Assembly: GCA_013398955.1 (NCBI GenBank)
Contig: VWPU01009501.1
Span: 215,001 to 279,000 of the forward strand
Source: Callaeas wilsoni
Lineage: Eukaryota; Chordata; Aves; Passeriformes; Callaeidae
Direction of reading: 5' to 3'
DNA length: 64,000 nt
Made by a program: the position numbers and the translations under genes. This document shows, piece after piece, positions 41,145 through 52,460 of the stretch (the stretch's first letter is position 1; the number at the start of each line of letters is the position of its first letter). The notes beneath the pieces are model-generated. The model did not search any database and was not told the origin of the DNA. It saw only the letters and a list, made by a program, of their open reading frames with translations.

Positions 41145-42012
41145 CTAAGGATCTAAGTGTGCCCTTTGCAAGTTTGCTGCTAAAACAAAACTGGGAGGAG
41201 TGGCTGATACACCCGAAGGCTGTGCTGCCGTTCAGTGAGACTTAGGCAGGCTGGAGAGTTGCGTGCAGAGACACTTAACGAAGTTCAACAACGGCAAGTG
41301 CAGGTCCTGCACCTGAGGAGGAATAATCCCCTGCACCAGTACAGGCTGGGGCTGACCTGCTGGAAGGCAGCTGTGTGGGAAAAGGACCTGGGAGTCCCAA
41401 TGGACAACAAGCTGTCCCTGAGCCAGCAGTGTGTCCTTGTGGCCAAGACGGCCCGCCGCATCCTGGGGTGCATTAGGAAGAGCAGTGCCAGCAGGTCCAG
41501 GGAGGTGATCCTGCCCCTCTACTCAGCCCTAGTGAGGCACATCTGGAGTGCTCTGTCCAGTTCTGGACCCACCGTTCAGGAAAGACAAAGAGCAAGTGGA
41601 GAGGGTCCACTGGGAGGGCTGTGGAGATGATGAGGAGGCTGGAGCACCTCATTTATGGGGAAAGGCTGAGGAAGCTGGGCCTGTTATTCTGGAGAAGGGA
41701 AGACTGAGAGGAGAGTTTTTTCAATTCATACAAATACCTTAAGGGCAGGTGTCGCGAGGATGGAGCCTTACTTTTCAGTGGTCCCCAGTGACAGACAAAG
41801 GAGCAAATGGCACAAACCAAAACCCCGGAAGTTTCATCTAAATGTGAAGGAAAACAGCTTTATTTTGTGGATGACTGAGCACTGAAACAGACTGCCAGAG
41901 AGGTTGTGGAGTCCCCTTCTCTGTAGATTTTCAAAACCCACCTGGACACAACCCTGAGCAGGTGAACCTGCTTTAGCAGGTCATATTATTGTCAAACTAA
42001 AAGAACCTCTGT
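41145..42012 (+). mobile_element. CR1 LINE fragment with part of its reverse-transcriptase frame
   Basis: This is a sense-oriented CR1 segment, more GC-rich than its surroundings. It starts near GCAAGTTTGCTGC and runs through AAACTGGGAGGAGTGGCTGA, TGCACCTGAGGAGGAATAAT, GCATCCTGGGGTGCATTAGG and CCTGCTTTAGCAGG. One frame (41235-41630) encodes the C-terminal end of the CR1 ORF2 protein, with recognisable blocks HQYRLG, KDLGVPMDNKLSLSQQC and SRSREVILPLYSALVR. The frame then breaks and continues in others. The copy lacks the 5' part of the element and seems to have lost the terminal octamer repeats at the 3' end. It is dead but less decayed than the copy at 23.4 kb. Confidence 0.93.
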
Positions 42013-45000
42013 AAGCTAAATTACCACGCATTCTAGTACATGTCTGTGAGACAAAGAACGTGAATTTTGTGGTTAATTCCTAACTTCTCAGCTTCTCTTT
42101 CCTGGTACTTTAGAACTGGCAGTCACATAAAGCATGGTGGTTTTTTTCATGTGTGTCTGTTATATCACCTGCTATGGTCCAGAGTTATTCCTTTAACTGT
42201 GTCGTGTCATGAATCACTTTAGGTGTGCTGACTTTTTGTTGAGATCTAACGCAGATTGGCACTGAATTATACATACAATCTTTGTAACTTTGGTCATGTT
42301 ACTAGAGATTGAATTTGGGCTGTCTTTGGGGGCTCCTTTTTCTGCAGTATTCTCTGTTTCACTTATATTAGAAAAGACACGGGGGAAAAAAGCAATAGTA
42401 ATTTGAAGAGAAATAGTAACCAGAGAGAGAAGTCATAGGTTCACTACTGATTTCTGGACCTAAAAAGTCCAAATTCCTTTTTTCTGCTTTTTTGATTTAA
42501 TTGCATGATGATGTACAGAGATGAGAGACCAGTTTCCATCTGAGGAAATGCAGCTAGAAACAAAAGATGAACAGGAATAATCTGCAGCTACATAGAAACT
42601 TAGAAAATATTAAATAAACAGAAGAAAAAAGACATCTTTATTTTCTTTAGCAGTATAGTGTGTCTTTGCTAGATGAGAAAAATGTGAGTATTTTGTCTTG
42701 AAACTGGGGATGTAAAATTACAGCGAGTAATGAGTATGTATTCCTCTGATCCCTTAATGTACTTGATGTGAGGTTCCTCTTTCATCGTAGCTAACATGCT
42801 GGCCATTAAATACACTGCAGCAACATCATTAGTGGCTTCAAAGTGCTCCTACTTGCATCACATTTTTCCCTCCAGCAGGTGAGTGAGAAGAGTGATTAGC
42901 AAATACCAGTATGTGTCACTCACTACTCATGTGATTGCCAGCGAAGTCCTGTGTTTGGGGTAAGGGCAGCACTGGAATTGGAAGTAGAGTGAACTTTTGC
43001 TGCCTTCGTGGCTCTGAAAAGCTTTCAGCTCCAAAAATCACTTGGCCATGTGTAAGATAAAATTCATCCTATTTGGGGTATGATGTTTGAAACTGCTTTG
43101 CTCTATCAGTGTGTGGTGAAGGAGATGGGCTGCAGAGAAAGGTGTCCTGAGTAACAGGTTGTGTGTTACCTACATGGCTGAAATTCTGAATGGTGAGGTT
43201 AGGACATGGAAGGAAAGTCCTCTTACTTACCAGTATCACAGTTTGCTGTCACTGGAGGAAAGGATTTACTGAAAATTTCTGGATCCTGAATCTTCAGAGG
43301 ATTTCCCTGGACTGTTTAGAGCAGCATACTATAGATATTATATGACAGGTGTTGGTTTAGATTGGTTGGTGTAGATGTGTCTATTCCCTGTTCTCTTAGG
43401 TTGAGCTTAAAAAAAACACCCTACAGTAGTACAGCGAACTGAAAAGAGAGTCTGGGCATTGTTCTAAAATTGCACCTTGAATTTTTATCTACTTTGTTGT
43501 AAGATGCAAGATGAGGGATTTTTCTTTATTTGAGGGGTGAATATCAAATCTTAAAATACTTTACCTGTAGAAAACATTATGAACATGTTAAGAAAAAAAG
43601 TTTTAAGTTACACCCTTTTTTCTTTCTATATTTTAGAGAAGGACACAGAATTAACAAGCCTTCTTCTTACACAAGTGGTGCTTTCTTTTTCTAATTCTTT
43701 TTTCAGCCTGTAAGTTTAAACATTATCATCATACTTATCTAGCTGAAACAATACACTAGAACTGGATAATATTTTCATCAAAAGGACCTGTATATCATGG
43801 GGCAAATGATATTGTCAGTATTTTGAATCAGTTTGCCAGTAGTTTCAAAATTTGTTTTGTAAAATTTAGCAGATAGGAATCATACAGGAATAAATGATGG
43901 GTTTAAAAATGGCAAAATATATCACAATTCAGGGAAAAATGCTTCAGGGATAATATTTCTGTGTAAGGAAGCAAGAAATCTTCCTTGTTTACTCTATTAA
44001 ATTTAAGAAAACCACTGATAAACTACCATTGTCAAATTATTCCTAATATGGAAAGTTATCTAAAAGGATCACAAATGCATCTCTGAGAGCTTTATGTCCA
44101 GCTTGCTGTTTGCTTTGTAGGCTTTAGTTAAAAATTTCCTTCAGGAAAATTGGAAATCGGTGCACTCTGGTACTGTGGTAGTTCTGTGCTGCTGCTGTGA
44201 TTTTAGTAGGGTGCAGAGTCAGAAAGAATACTCATCTTGTCCCCTCTGTTCTTCTCCTTCTCCTCTTGTATCCCCAGAAATACAGAGAACAGCACCTGCT
44301 GTGGAGCATCTGCTGTACAGCTGTTACCAGTGTAGGTAGAGTTAAGACACGTATTTTGGCATGAGCCCCTGCTTGAAAGCTGAGGTCTGGTATTTAACTG
44401 CAAAGGTCTTGCAGTTCATGTTCTGTGTGCACTTGCATGCTATTTTTTGAAATTAATGTCTCCCTAAGCATATTTTCAGTGGTTCCTTTTTCATAATTTC
44501 ACTTTCATTGATTGGAAATATTCTGGCCTTGGCTCTAAGAGCAAACTGACCATGGGCACTTTCAATTTTGTTGTGGCCTCTTGGAGAATGGTAAGAGAAA
44601 AGAAGACAAGAGGATAAATGAAAGTAAAGTTCCAAATTATTGGAACATATAAAGGTCTTTGAAAAGTTCATATACAAGCACAGTTAATGCTGTCATGCAC
44701 CGAAGTGCCAAAAGACCTAGCAGTGAAGAATATTAATCTACGTTAATAAAATCAAAGGGTTCATATTTTTTTTTGTAAAGAAATAATTTGAATAAAATTT
44801 GACCCTTTCTACAATAGTCTGTGGGTCAAATTGAACCTACTATTAAAATTCTCTAATATCTTTCTTGTATTACCATTTCAAAACTCAATTTAAATATTCA
44901 CAGAGCTCCTTTTTTAATAAACTTAACAAAATCCAGGTAATTTCCTTCAACTTTCTTGATTGAAGGAAGGCAGTAGGTGCAGATATAAAAAGATGTACAG

Positions 45001-48000
45001 CTACAAGCAAAACCTGAAATCAATTATATATAAGAAATAACATAACACATGGAAAGAAATTAATCAAAAGAAAAAAATTCTGCTATATGATTTTCTTGGT
45101 CTGCTACCTGCAGGCAAGGAACGTAAATGAAAAAAAAAAAATCAGCATTCTTCTTACAGATAAGGGGAAAATTAATAAAAATGTTTCCTTCCTACCAGAT
45201 CCCCTGATGCAACTTACGTTAAAAGTGAGTGGCTGCAGGAAGAACTTACGTGTTTAAAAATAACTTTTTTTTCCGACAGAAATATACTTTTTTGCCTTTT
45301 TCTTGCTGTTAAGCTCAATTACATCAGGTTGGTATAGATTTATAGTGTCCAAAAAGCATTTCTTTTCCTTTCTCTCTATTGAGTTCATCATTCAGTCATG
45401 ATCATTGTTTCTCATCAAAGTTTCTCCCAATTTGAAAGTGAGAAATGGTTCATTCTGCTTGGACGCCCCAGTGAAGATGTAAGGAATCGCTTACAAATTG
45501 GAGCAGTCTTCCAATCTGGACAAAAGTTCTGAAGTTCAGCCAATTTGCTAAACAGACTTGAGAGGCTCAATGTGCACAGGCAGCACTGCATCTCTGAAGT
45601 ATGGCTCAAAATGTAATAGGAATGACAGAAATAATTTAATTAAGATAAATAACCAATAAACTCAATGGACCAAAGGGGACGAAGAAGTCTCTAAGTTGAA
45701 GTCCTGTATGGAAAACTTCCCAAGAGGAAGAGAACTCTTAATTATCGTATGGTGTCTTCACTCCCATTGCCATATTTAAAATGAAACAAATTGAACCCTC
45801 TTTTGTATTTTTAGTATTCCTGACTGAATTTTTAGAAAAAAAATTCCCTACAATGTGAGTAATACGAAGTGTTTGCCTGATGCTTTTCTTATGTAATTGT
45901 GTCTACTTAGAAGGAAATGTTCATGTAGAAACAGGAGAAAAATGGATTGATTTTTCTGAAGCTTTTCCCTCTGTAATCAGAGAGCATCACATACCTAGGT
46001 CTTACCATAAGCTAAGGATAATCTGTATGTGGCAGCATGTTTTCCTAGGAAATAGTGAATGGATCCCACAGAACATACAAAATGTCTGATGTTGATCCAG
46101 TGAGTTTCAGGCGTCTGATTTATTGAAGCTGTTACTACTTAATGCTGCTACTACTAATTATACTTATTAACCTCTCCCCAGCCACTCACTGTCAAGTATT
46201 CTAGGCTTTCTGAGGCATTCTTAATTTGTTAAGAGCACTGATTTATGTTGCTGCTGTGGGAGTGTAGGAGAATATTGGTAGGTGAGAAGGAAGCTAACCA
46301 CTTCACGTTTTCATGAGATAATTATTTCAATGATACTTTCCTTCTATGGGATACATGCATTTTAAGTGCAAAACACTGGACAGGAAAGCATATTAAGCAT
46401 GTGCTTAATTTGAGCATGCTTTAAGTGGTTTCATTAGGGTGAACTCTGATGAATTTGACTATGAGAAATTATTACAGAACTTACTCAGTTTAATGTTATT
46501 GAATTTCAATTATTTCATTACAGTTATAGTACCATAAAAGTGGAGTCAAGTATTGATGTATCAGGACTAATATGCTCAAGGGGCTTGATGCTCACCTTTG
46601 TGTTAAGAGGAGTGTTTACTGTAGCAAAAGTGTCTTTTGTTAAGTGAGTGTAAATCCTTTTCTGATGGTTCATTCTCACACTCTTACATGTTATTAAAAT
46701 TATGACAGTGCTGGTTTTGTTTTATTAAATGTGACCTGTCCTTTTAAGTGCTGAGGTAGCATCTGTTACTCACTGTGTTGAGATTGCCACTTAGCTAGCT
46801 ATCTTTGTGTGCTTGCATCTATATGTTTGCATTTACATTACAGCATATGATAATTTAGGAATATTTATTTATTTAGCCTTTAATAATATTAAAAAATATG
46901 TCCTTGAGTGTCTGTAAATCTTGTACAAATTAGGGAGCACAGCTCAGATTTTCCCACACTGTGCTGGCAAGTGGCCTCAATCAGAAGTGATTTTCTCCAT
47001 GAAGGCCCATGCAGCTCACTCCTCAGCCTCTCCTCAGTAGATACTGTTATTTGTATCAAATTATATGCGATGGTTTCTCAAAGTGGGCTACTGTGTCTAC
47101 TAAGCCATACAGATTTCTACCACATTGACTACTTCCTTGCTGTCACTAGCTGTACTGTTTTCTGCTGTGTCTTGTTTATCTCTGCTATTTGCAAAAAGAG
47201 TTGAGATTTGTGTTCATAGCAATAAATATTCATGAATTGGAGTAAGTACCAAGTGAGTATGTAAACTACTCAAACCCTCTAAATCCTCTGTTGTGTACAA
47301 CATGATTATTTGCTTGTTTTATAAAGGAAAAAGTTTTTTTCAGGGCTTCATGCAAAATACAGAATTAGTTAATAGAGACTTAATTTGCCTTAAAATTAAA
47401 GTACCCCCATTTAAGATTAGAGATTGAGGTTTTACCTAATACGATTGGGAATTCTTAACTGTTCGTCATTATCTAGCTAATCTGAAGCATTTCAGAATCA
47501 CCTCTCCTTATACTGCATCACGTTCTTTTACAAACTGCTAATAGGAAAAGAATTGCCAAAATGAGAAGACAAACATCTAGACCATCTCTGGAATTAACTG
47601 TTCATCTAGATTCTTAAACTGCTTAAGTTTGAAATTTTACTGCTTTAATTATTAAAGAGTCTAATCATATCTCAGAGCTGTTTATTGTCAGACCACTGTG
47701 ACACAGATGAATTTCAGTAGTAGCAATTTTTGGATTTGCATTGCTCTGTCATTACAGCTATTGGCTGTAAAGTCACACTTAATCAGCAGTTATTGAACAG
47801 GATTTTTCAGCAGGACAGGATGGGACTTTAACCCTGGTCCAGCTGAAATAAAAGTAGACATAGTACATGTTGTGCCACAAGTACTTAATAACATGATTAG
47901 TGTAAGTAATGGGAGTAATACTATTAAGTGAAATCAACAATTTAAAAGAAATGCAGAAGGTAAAGCATGGTGCTAAAGTAACTGATTAACCTGTATTTGG

Positions 48001-51000
48001 ACTGTTGAAGGTAATATATCAACATAATAACAACTGAGGGCAAAAAAGCACTGTCACAGAAAACAGTTGAAAGACACTCTGTTTTTTTTAAACACATTTA
48101 TTTTTGTCTATATGACCCAGTAGTTTTAAGTATTTTAAATCAGGTAAGAAGTTGCAGTAGGTTTAGTGCAGGTTGTTCCCTAGACAGAGGAGCTAGTCAA
48201 TGTTGATAACTTGCCTACAAGTCTTTGAGCCAGATACATTCTTAGTTCTGTAGCTGATGTAATTTACTGGTACCAGCTAGAGGTTTTTTTTGGCACATGA
48301 CCAAATCAGGCAAACATAAGACTGCATAGTTAATGTTTTTGCATTTGTCAAGAATATTTAGTTCCATACATACTTTATTGTGAGATTCTGAAAATGTATT
48401 TTTATTTATTGTCTGTTTATGTGTAAGTAATTAGATGAAGTAGTCAAGAATAGAGAATTTACTCTATTTTATTTCCTTGTAATGGCTTTGGATTTTAGTG
48501 TTTTCTTTAACCCACTGTATGTTTGAGTGATAATTAAAAATGGCCACAGAAATAATCGATTTTGAGTTCCCATGAAAGTAGCAACGGAGAAATACTTAAT
48601 TTTGATCTTATTCTTGGGAGTTGGTCTTATTCATGTTGTACAAAGCCTTACTCTTTAGTTGAGTTATCAGTTACAATATACCAGCTCTGGGCATGAGCTG
48701 AATGTATTTTGACATTTAAAAAATGAAAGACAGCTCAACATGTGTAAGACAGAATTTGTCCCAAAGATCAGGTTGTAGGTGGGTGAATTAGGCAAGGCAG
48801 CAGCTGCCTGAAACCTGGAAAAATATTTATGCATGGATCCTCCAACTTCAGCAATTGTCATTGCGGGTGTTTGGGGCGCAGGCTCTGATGTGTGCCCATA
48901 TGTGCCTGGATAAACTTTGCTGGGTTTTGTAGGTGGGCTGCATGTGCAAGGCAAAGCCCAGTGTAGATGTCTGCACACCTCTGATCTCCTTGGGATGTGA
49001 CGATGTTTACGTTTATGTCTGTAAATGCTTGGACATGTAACTTCAGGAAATGTTACATACCTGTTTGTACATAGGATGTATCTATAGTAGCATTAATCAG
49101 TATGTTTTTTAGTCTAAGACTGATTTAAAAAATAGAGTCCCAGCCCACAAGATGACGGGGGTTTGAACCAACACTGTGGAGCTGGTGTGTACATTGTATT
49201 TCTTCTCCTTTCTTGGAAAGAGTGTCAATGGAAATTATAAGGTGTGTTTCCATGACTGCTGCAAATGAAAGCATAGCAACTGCATTTCTGTTCTTTTCCT
49301 AATTAACATACAGTGATGATTAGCTTGCTGATTACGTATTGGTGACCTGATCAAACAAACTGGTTTAACATCTAGAAACAGACCTAAATGTCATGTATAC
49401 ATGCCAGCTGGATTACTTGCAGGTAAATTGCTTTTGCTGTATTTTGTAAGACACATTGTAAAAGTCAATAACAAAGAGCTAGTCATTCAGCAGGAAATCG
49501 ACTTTCACTGAAAATGTTGGCTGAAGTTTAGATTTTTTCCTCAGATTTAAAATACTTGGAGAATTTATTAGGCTTATAGCTGCACTTGAAATGATGCAAA
49601 ATATGGTATTAATACATTTCTATATGTGGCAAAAATTTACATTTCCCTAAAATAGCATATTTTTTTGCTAGTTTATTTATTCAGGTCTTACTAGGAGTAC
49701 ACACCAGTAAATGACTCTACAGACAATGTCACATATTAATAATTAACTGAAATTTGAACAGCATTTCTGATAATTTGTGCAGAAGCCATTGTGCTTTCAT
49801 TTCGTGAAGCTGGACACACGTGAGGTGCCTGGAGTGCCCATGTTCAGCTGCAGCGCACTGCTCCAGCGTGTGCTCGTGCTTTGTTCTCTGTTCTGTACAG
49901 TGCCATAGCCACTCTTCATTCCCTGTGCATATGCAGTTGCTGGATTTTTTCCCAGCATGGCTGGAAGGTGCAATTAACAGTAATGGATACTTTGATAGTG
50001 AGAATCTTTATTTCTTCAGCCATAATAATAGCCCCTTATTTTAGGAGCTATATTGTTGAATGACAGCTACTGTTGGCGAGTATGTGTCTACAAAAGTGGG
50101 CTCATTTGGTCAGATTCTCAGCTGGCACAGAGAGTCATATTTCCATGAAAGATAGTAAGCTATATTAATTTATGGAATCCCAGCTGGGAATCTCAATCAA
50201 TTTCAATAAAAAGTAACCATCAGATTCCTCTGAAGCAAGAATTACACAACCTAGCCTAAAGTGAATTTTGCTGTTTTAATAAATGTAGGTAGTCACTGAT
50301 TCGTAATAAATTACATAAAATTAGAGCGTAGTCAATATTTGATTTCTTTAAAAATTTATTCCTTCCTTTTCATTGAACACAACAGAATCATTTATGTATT
50401 GTATCTCAGCATGATAGATTATATAGGAATAGTGTATTTAATACTGTAAAACTATCATATAAATACAAATCACATTTTTTTTCATTAGCTAGCTCGCTTT
50501 CATTTTTAAGAAGAAATACTCAGTCAATTATAAATGAGGCTGTGCTTTCATTGGAGAGTGAAATACATATTTTTTTTCAAGCCTTAACCATGTATAATGA
50601 AATCTCTCTTTTGAAATCCAATCTTAAGATGGATTTTGAAACATACTGACATTTAATAAAATCTTTGTTAAATTAAAATAAGTTCAGTTATTTCAAATCT
50701 CTATTTAAATCTAGGGTGAAATTCTATGTCCTGCACAAGAGATGTCTTTAGCAAATAGTTACTGTTAACAAATGATTTTGAAATGTGTGCATATAAGAAA
50801 GATTTTAATTTTTGAGTATATTCTAATTGATAACCTTGGTGTTATGTGTTATAATCTGTCTGGTGCTGTCTCTTCGAGAGGATCTGTAGCAGTAGTATCT
50901 CTAGGTAACTAGAAGAAAAGTCAAAGAACTCAGACTACCATTTCAAATTCAAACTCATGCCCTGTTTCTGTAACTAGTTCATGTTTTTGTAGCCCTGGGG

Positions 51001-51613
51001 TGGTAGTTTACCAGGACATTTGTTTGGCCTCTGTGAAATGAGTAAATAGTCTCTTGAGTCCTGTCCGTTCACTGGGAATCTGTTAAAGAGTCTGACATGA
51101 ATGATCATGGATACCATCAGGGGCTGGTTGAAGCAAAATAGCAGAATAAGCTGAAGTTTGTGCTGTCAAAACCTTTGTAGTATTTCACTGTTGTCAGTAC
51201 TTCTAATTTGATTAACAAAGCTTGTAAAAGAACATTTTAAGTACTGTAATTCAGCATCAAAAACAATCACTAACAAACAAGAGAAAGCTCTTCACTGTTT
51301 GTCGTATTACAAATAGAGCTTTGATTTCTGCTGTTAAAACTGTCTGTGTTTAATAGTAGAGCCCAATGAATAATGAAAAACTCCCATGTGCGAGTATTAT
51401 TAATACATATTATTAATGACACTTTGCATATTCTGATTTGAAGTCATCAGGAAAAGTCACTTTCAATTTCAATTTCCATAAAATGTTATTTGTCCAATTG
51501 TAATAAATGCTGAACACAGCTGTGAAAGGAAAAACTAGCTAAAGAATGCCAGTTAAAAGTTCACTAAGGTTTTATTTCACATTGTCCTGTTAGATGGTTT
51601 TGCCACAGTGTCC

Positions 51614-51629
51614 CTGATTCTTTTTTAAG
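51614..51629 (+). promoter_or_regulatory. 3' splice site of ZFPM2 exon 2
   Basis: The tract CTGATTCTTTTTTAAG ends in the acceptor AG at 51628-51629, directly before the exon. A CTGAT at the left of the tract could serve as branch point, though it is close to the AG. The reading frame and the FOG2 match fix this boundary. Confidence 0.88.
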
Positions 51630-51788
51630 GGCCCCTTGAAGATGCCACTGAGGATGAAGAAGAAGAGTGCCTGTCTGAGGAAAATGATACTATCTCAAAA
51701 GAAGACTTTCCATTGGAGGAAAGCTTTTCTACAGAGTTTGAACCTGAAAATCTGAGCTGTGAAGAAGTGGAATACTTTTGTAATAAAG
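51630..51788 (+). CDS. ZFPM2: ZFPM2 (FOG2) coding exon 2, internal exon
   Basis: The exon reads open in one frame as 2 bases, 52 full codons and 1 base, so both bordering introns are phase 1. The peptide begins [18 protein letters not shown] and ends [15 protein letters not shown]. From memory this matches human FOG2 residues 14-67 with about six substitutions. FOG2 is a nuclear multi-zinc-finger cofactor that binds the N-terminal finger of GATA4/5/6 in heart, gonad, lung and diaphragm development. This exon lies in the acidic region between the N-terminal NuRD-recruiting motif (exon 1) and the first zinc finger, and has no finger itself. The preceding bases are a pyrimidine tract ending in AAG, and the following bases are GTAATC. 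The first codon is completed by one base from exon 1 (xGG, expected Arg). No other ZFPM2 exon was found here. The paralogue ZFPM1 is less likely because the match to FOG2 is close. Confidence 0.95.
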
Positions 51789-51794
51789 GTAATC
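51786..51794 (+). promoter_or_regulatory. 5' splice site of ZFPM2 exon 2
   Basis: AAG|GTAATC: the GT at 51789-51790 closes the exon in phase 1. The site departs from the GTAAGT consensus at intron positions 5 and 6, so it is moderate in strength. An in-frame stop follows soon in the intron, consistent with a real exon end here. Confidence 0.88.
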
Positions 51795-52439
51795 ATTGTA
51801 GCTAACCTCTTGAGAGAATACTGGCCAAACTTTGTCTGATTGGTCAAAGAGATTTTTTGGTTTAAAATGTACAAGAAGCCCTATTAATGCTACCTTAAAA
51901 ACAGGAAAAGGAGTCACTTGTGAAGTGAAGTCTGGTAAGGGATACATATTTAAGTATGATGAAAGACACTTTTCAGGGACATGGATCATCTTGCCTTAAT
52001 GTTTTCCTCCAAGTGGTATTTTCTACGTATTTAACTGTAGAGAACAGACCCCAGAAGTCAATTATTATCAGATCTGAAGCTGGCAATGCAGCATGTCTGT
52101 TCATTGCTTCTCTGCCTAGGAAACATTGCAAGGAAAACCGATTGTGTCTGTAGATTCTAGGATTAAAATAGAGCTTATTATAGAATTTATTATGCATGGT
52201 AGACAACTAGTGATTTGTGAAAAGATAACTTTTGAAGTTGCAAATACCTTTTTGGTGCACTTGTTACTTGCAAATTATTGAAGATTGAGGTATTTTAGCA
52301 TAAGACACCAATTCATTCTTACCAGTTCAGTCTGCACAGTTGTGCTACTTCCCCGACAGCTGGCAGAAAAACACACTATTGTTATTTAGAACATTGAATT
52401 AACCTTCTTCCTGCCAGATATCCACTTGATTGCTTTATT

Positions 52440-52460
52440 GTTTGTCTTCTGCAGGTAAGG
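52440..52460 (+). promoter_or_regulatory. Juxtaposed acceptor/donor, possible recursive splice site
   Basis: GTTTGTCTTCTGCAG is followed at once by GTAAGG, so a good 3' splice site (AG at 52453-52454) abuts a good 5' splice site (from 52455). This arrangement regenerates a donor after splicing and is the signature of recursive splice sites in long vertebrate introns. It lies about 665 bases into intron 2, closer to the exon than the mid-intron sites usually described. It may be a chance match. Confidence 0.3.

Larger units (their letters stand above)
1..51629 (+). other. ZFPM2: ZFPM2 intron 1 (3' part)
   Basis: All sequence left of exon 2 is taken as intron 1, which is very long in known ZFPM2 genes. 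I see no exon 1: there is no CpG-rich promoter and no frame encoding the short basic N-terminus of FOG2. Stretches between the listed repeats (for example 1-3750, 4070-7900, 8440-14820, 15110-18940, 20020-22130, 24330-29790, 32000-34760, 35050-38780, 42015-51290) are AT-rich unique sequence in which I see no gene. They contain short chance frames and scattered poly-A or poly-T runs only. Confidence 0.85.

Noticed and set aside
41235..41630. 131-codon plus-strand open frame as a host gene
   Set aside because: The sequence is CR1 ORF2 C-terminal material inside a truncated LINE.
48667..48978. 103-codon minus-strand open frame
   Set aside because: No family resemblance or supporting signals; consistent with chance.
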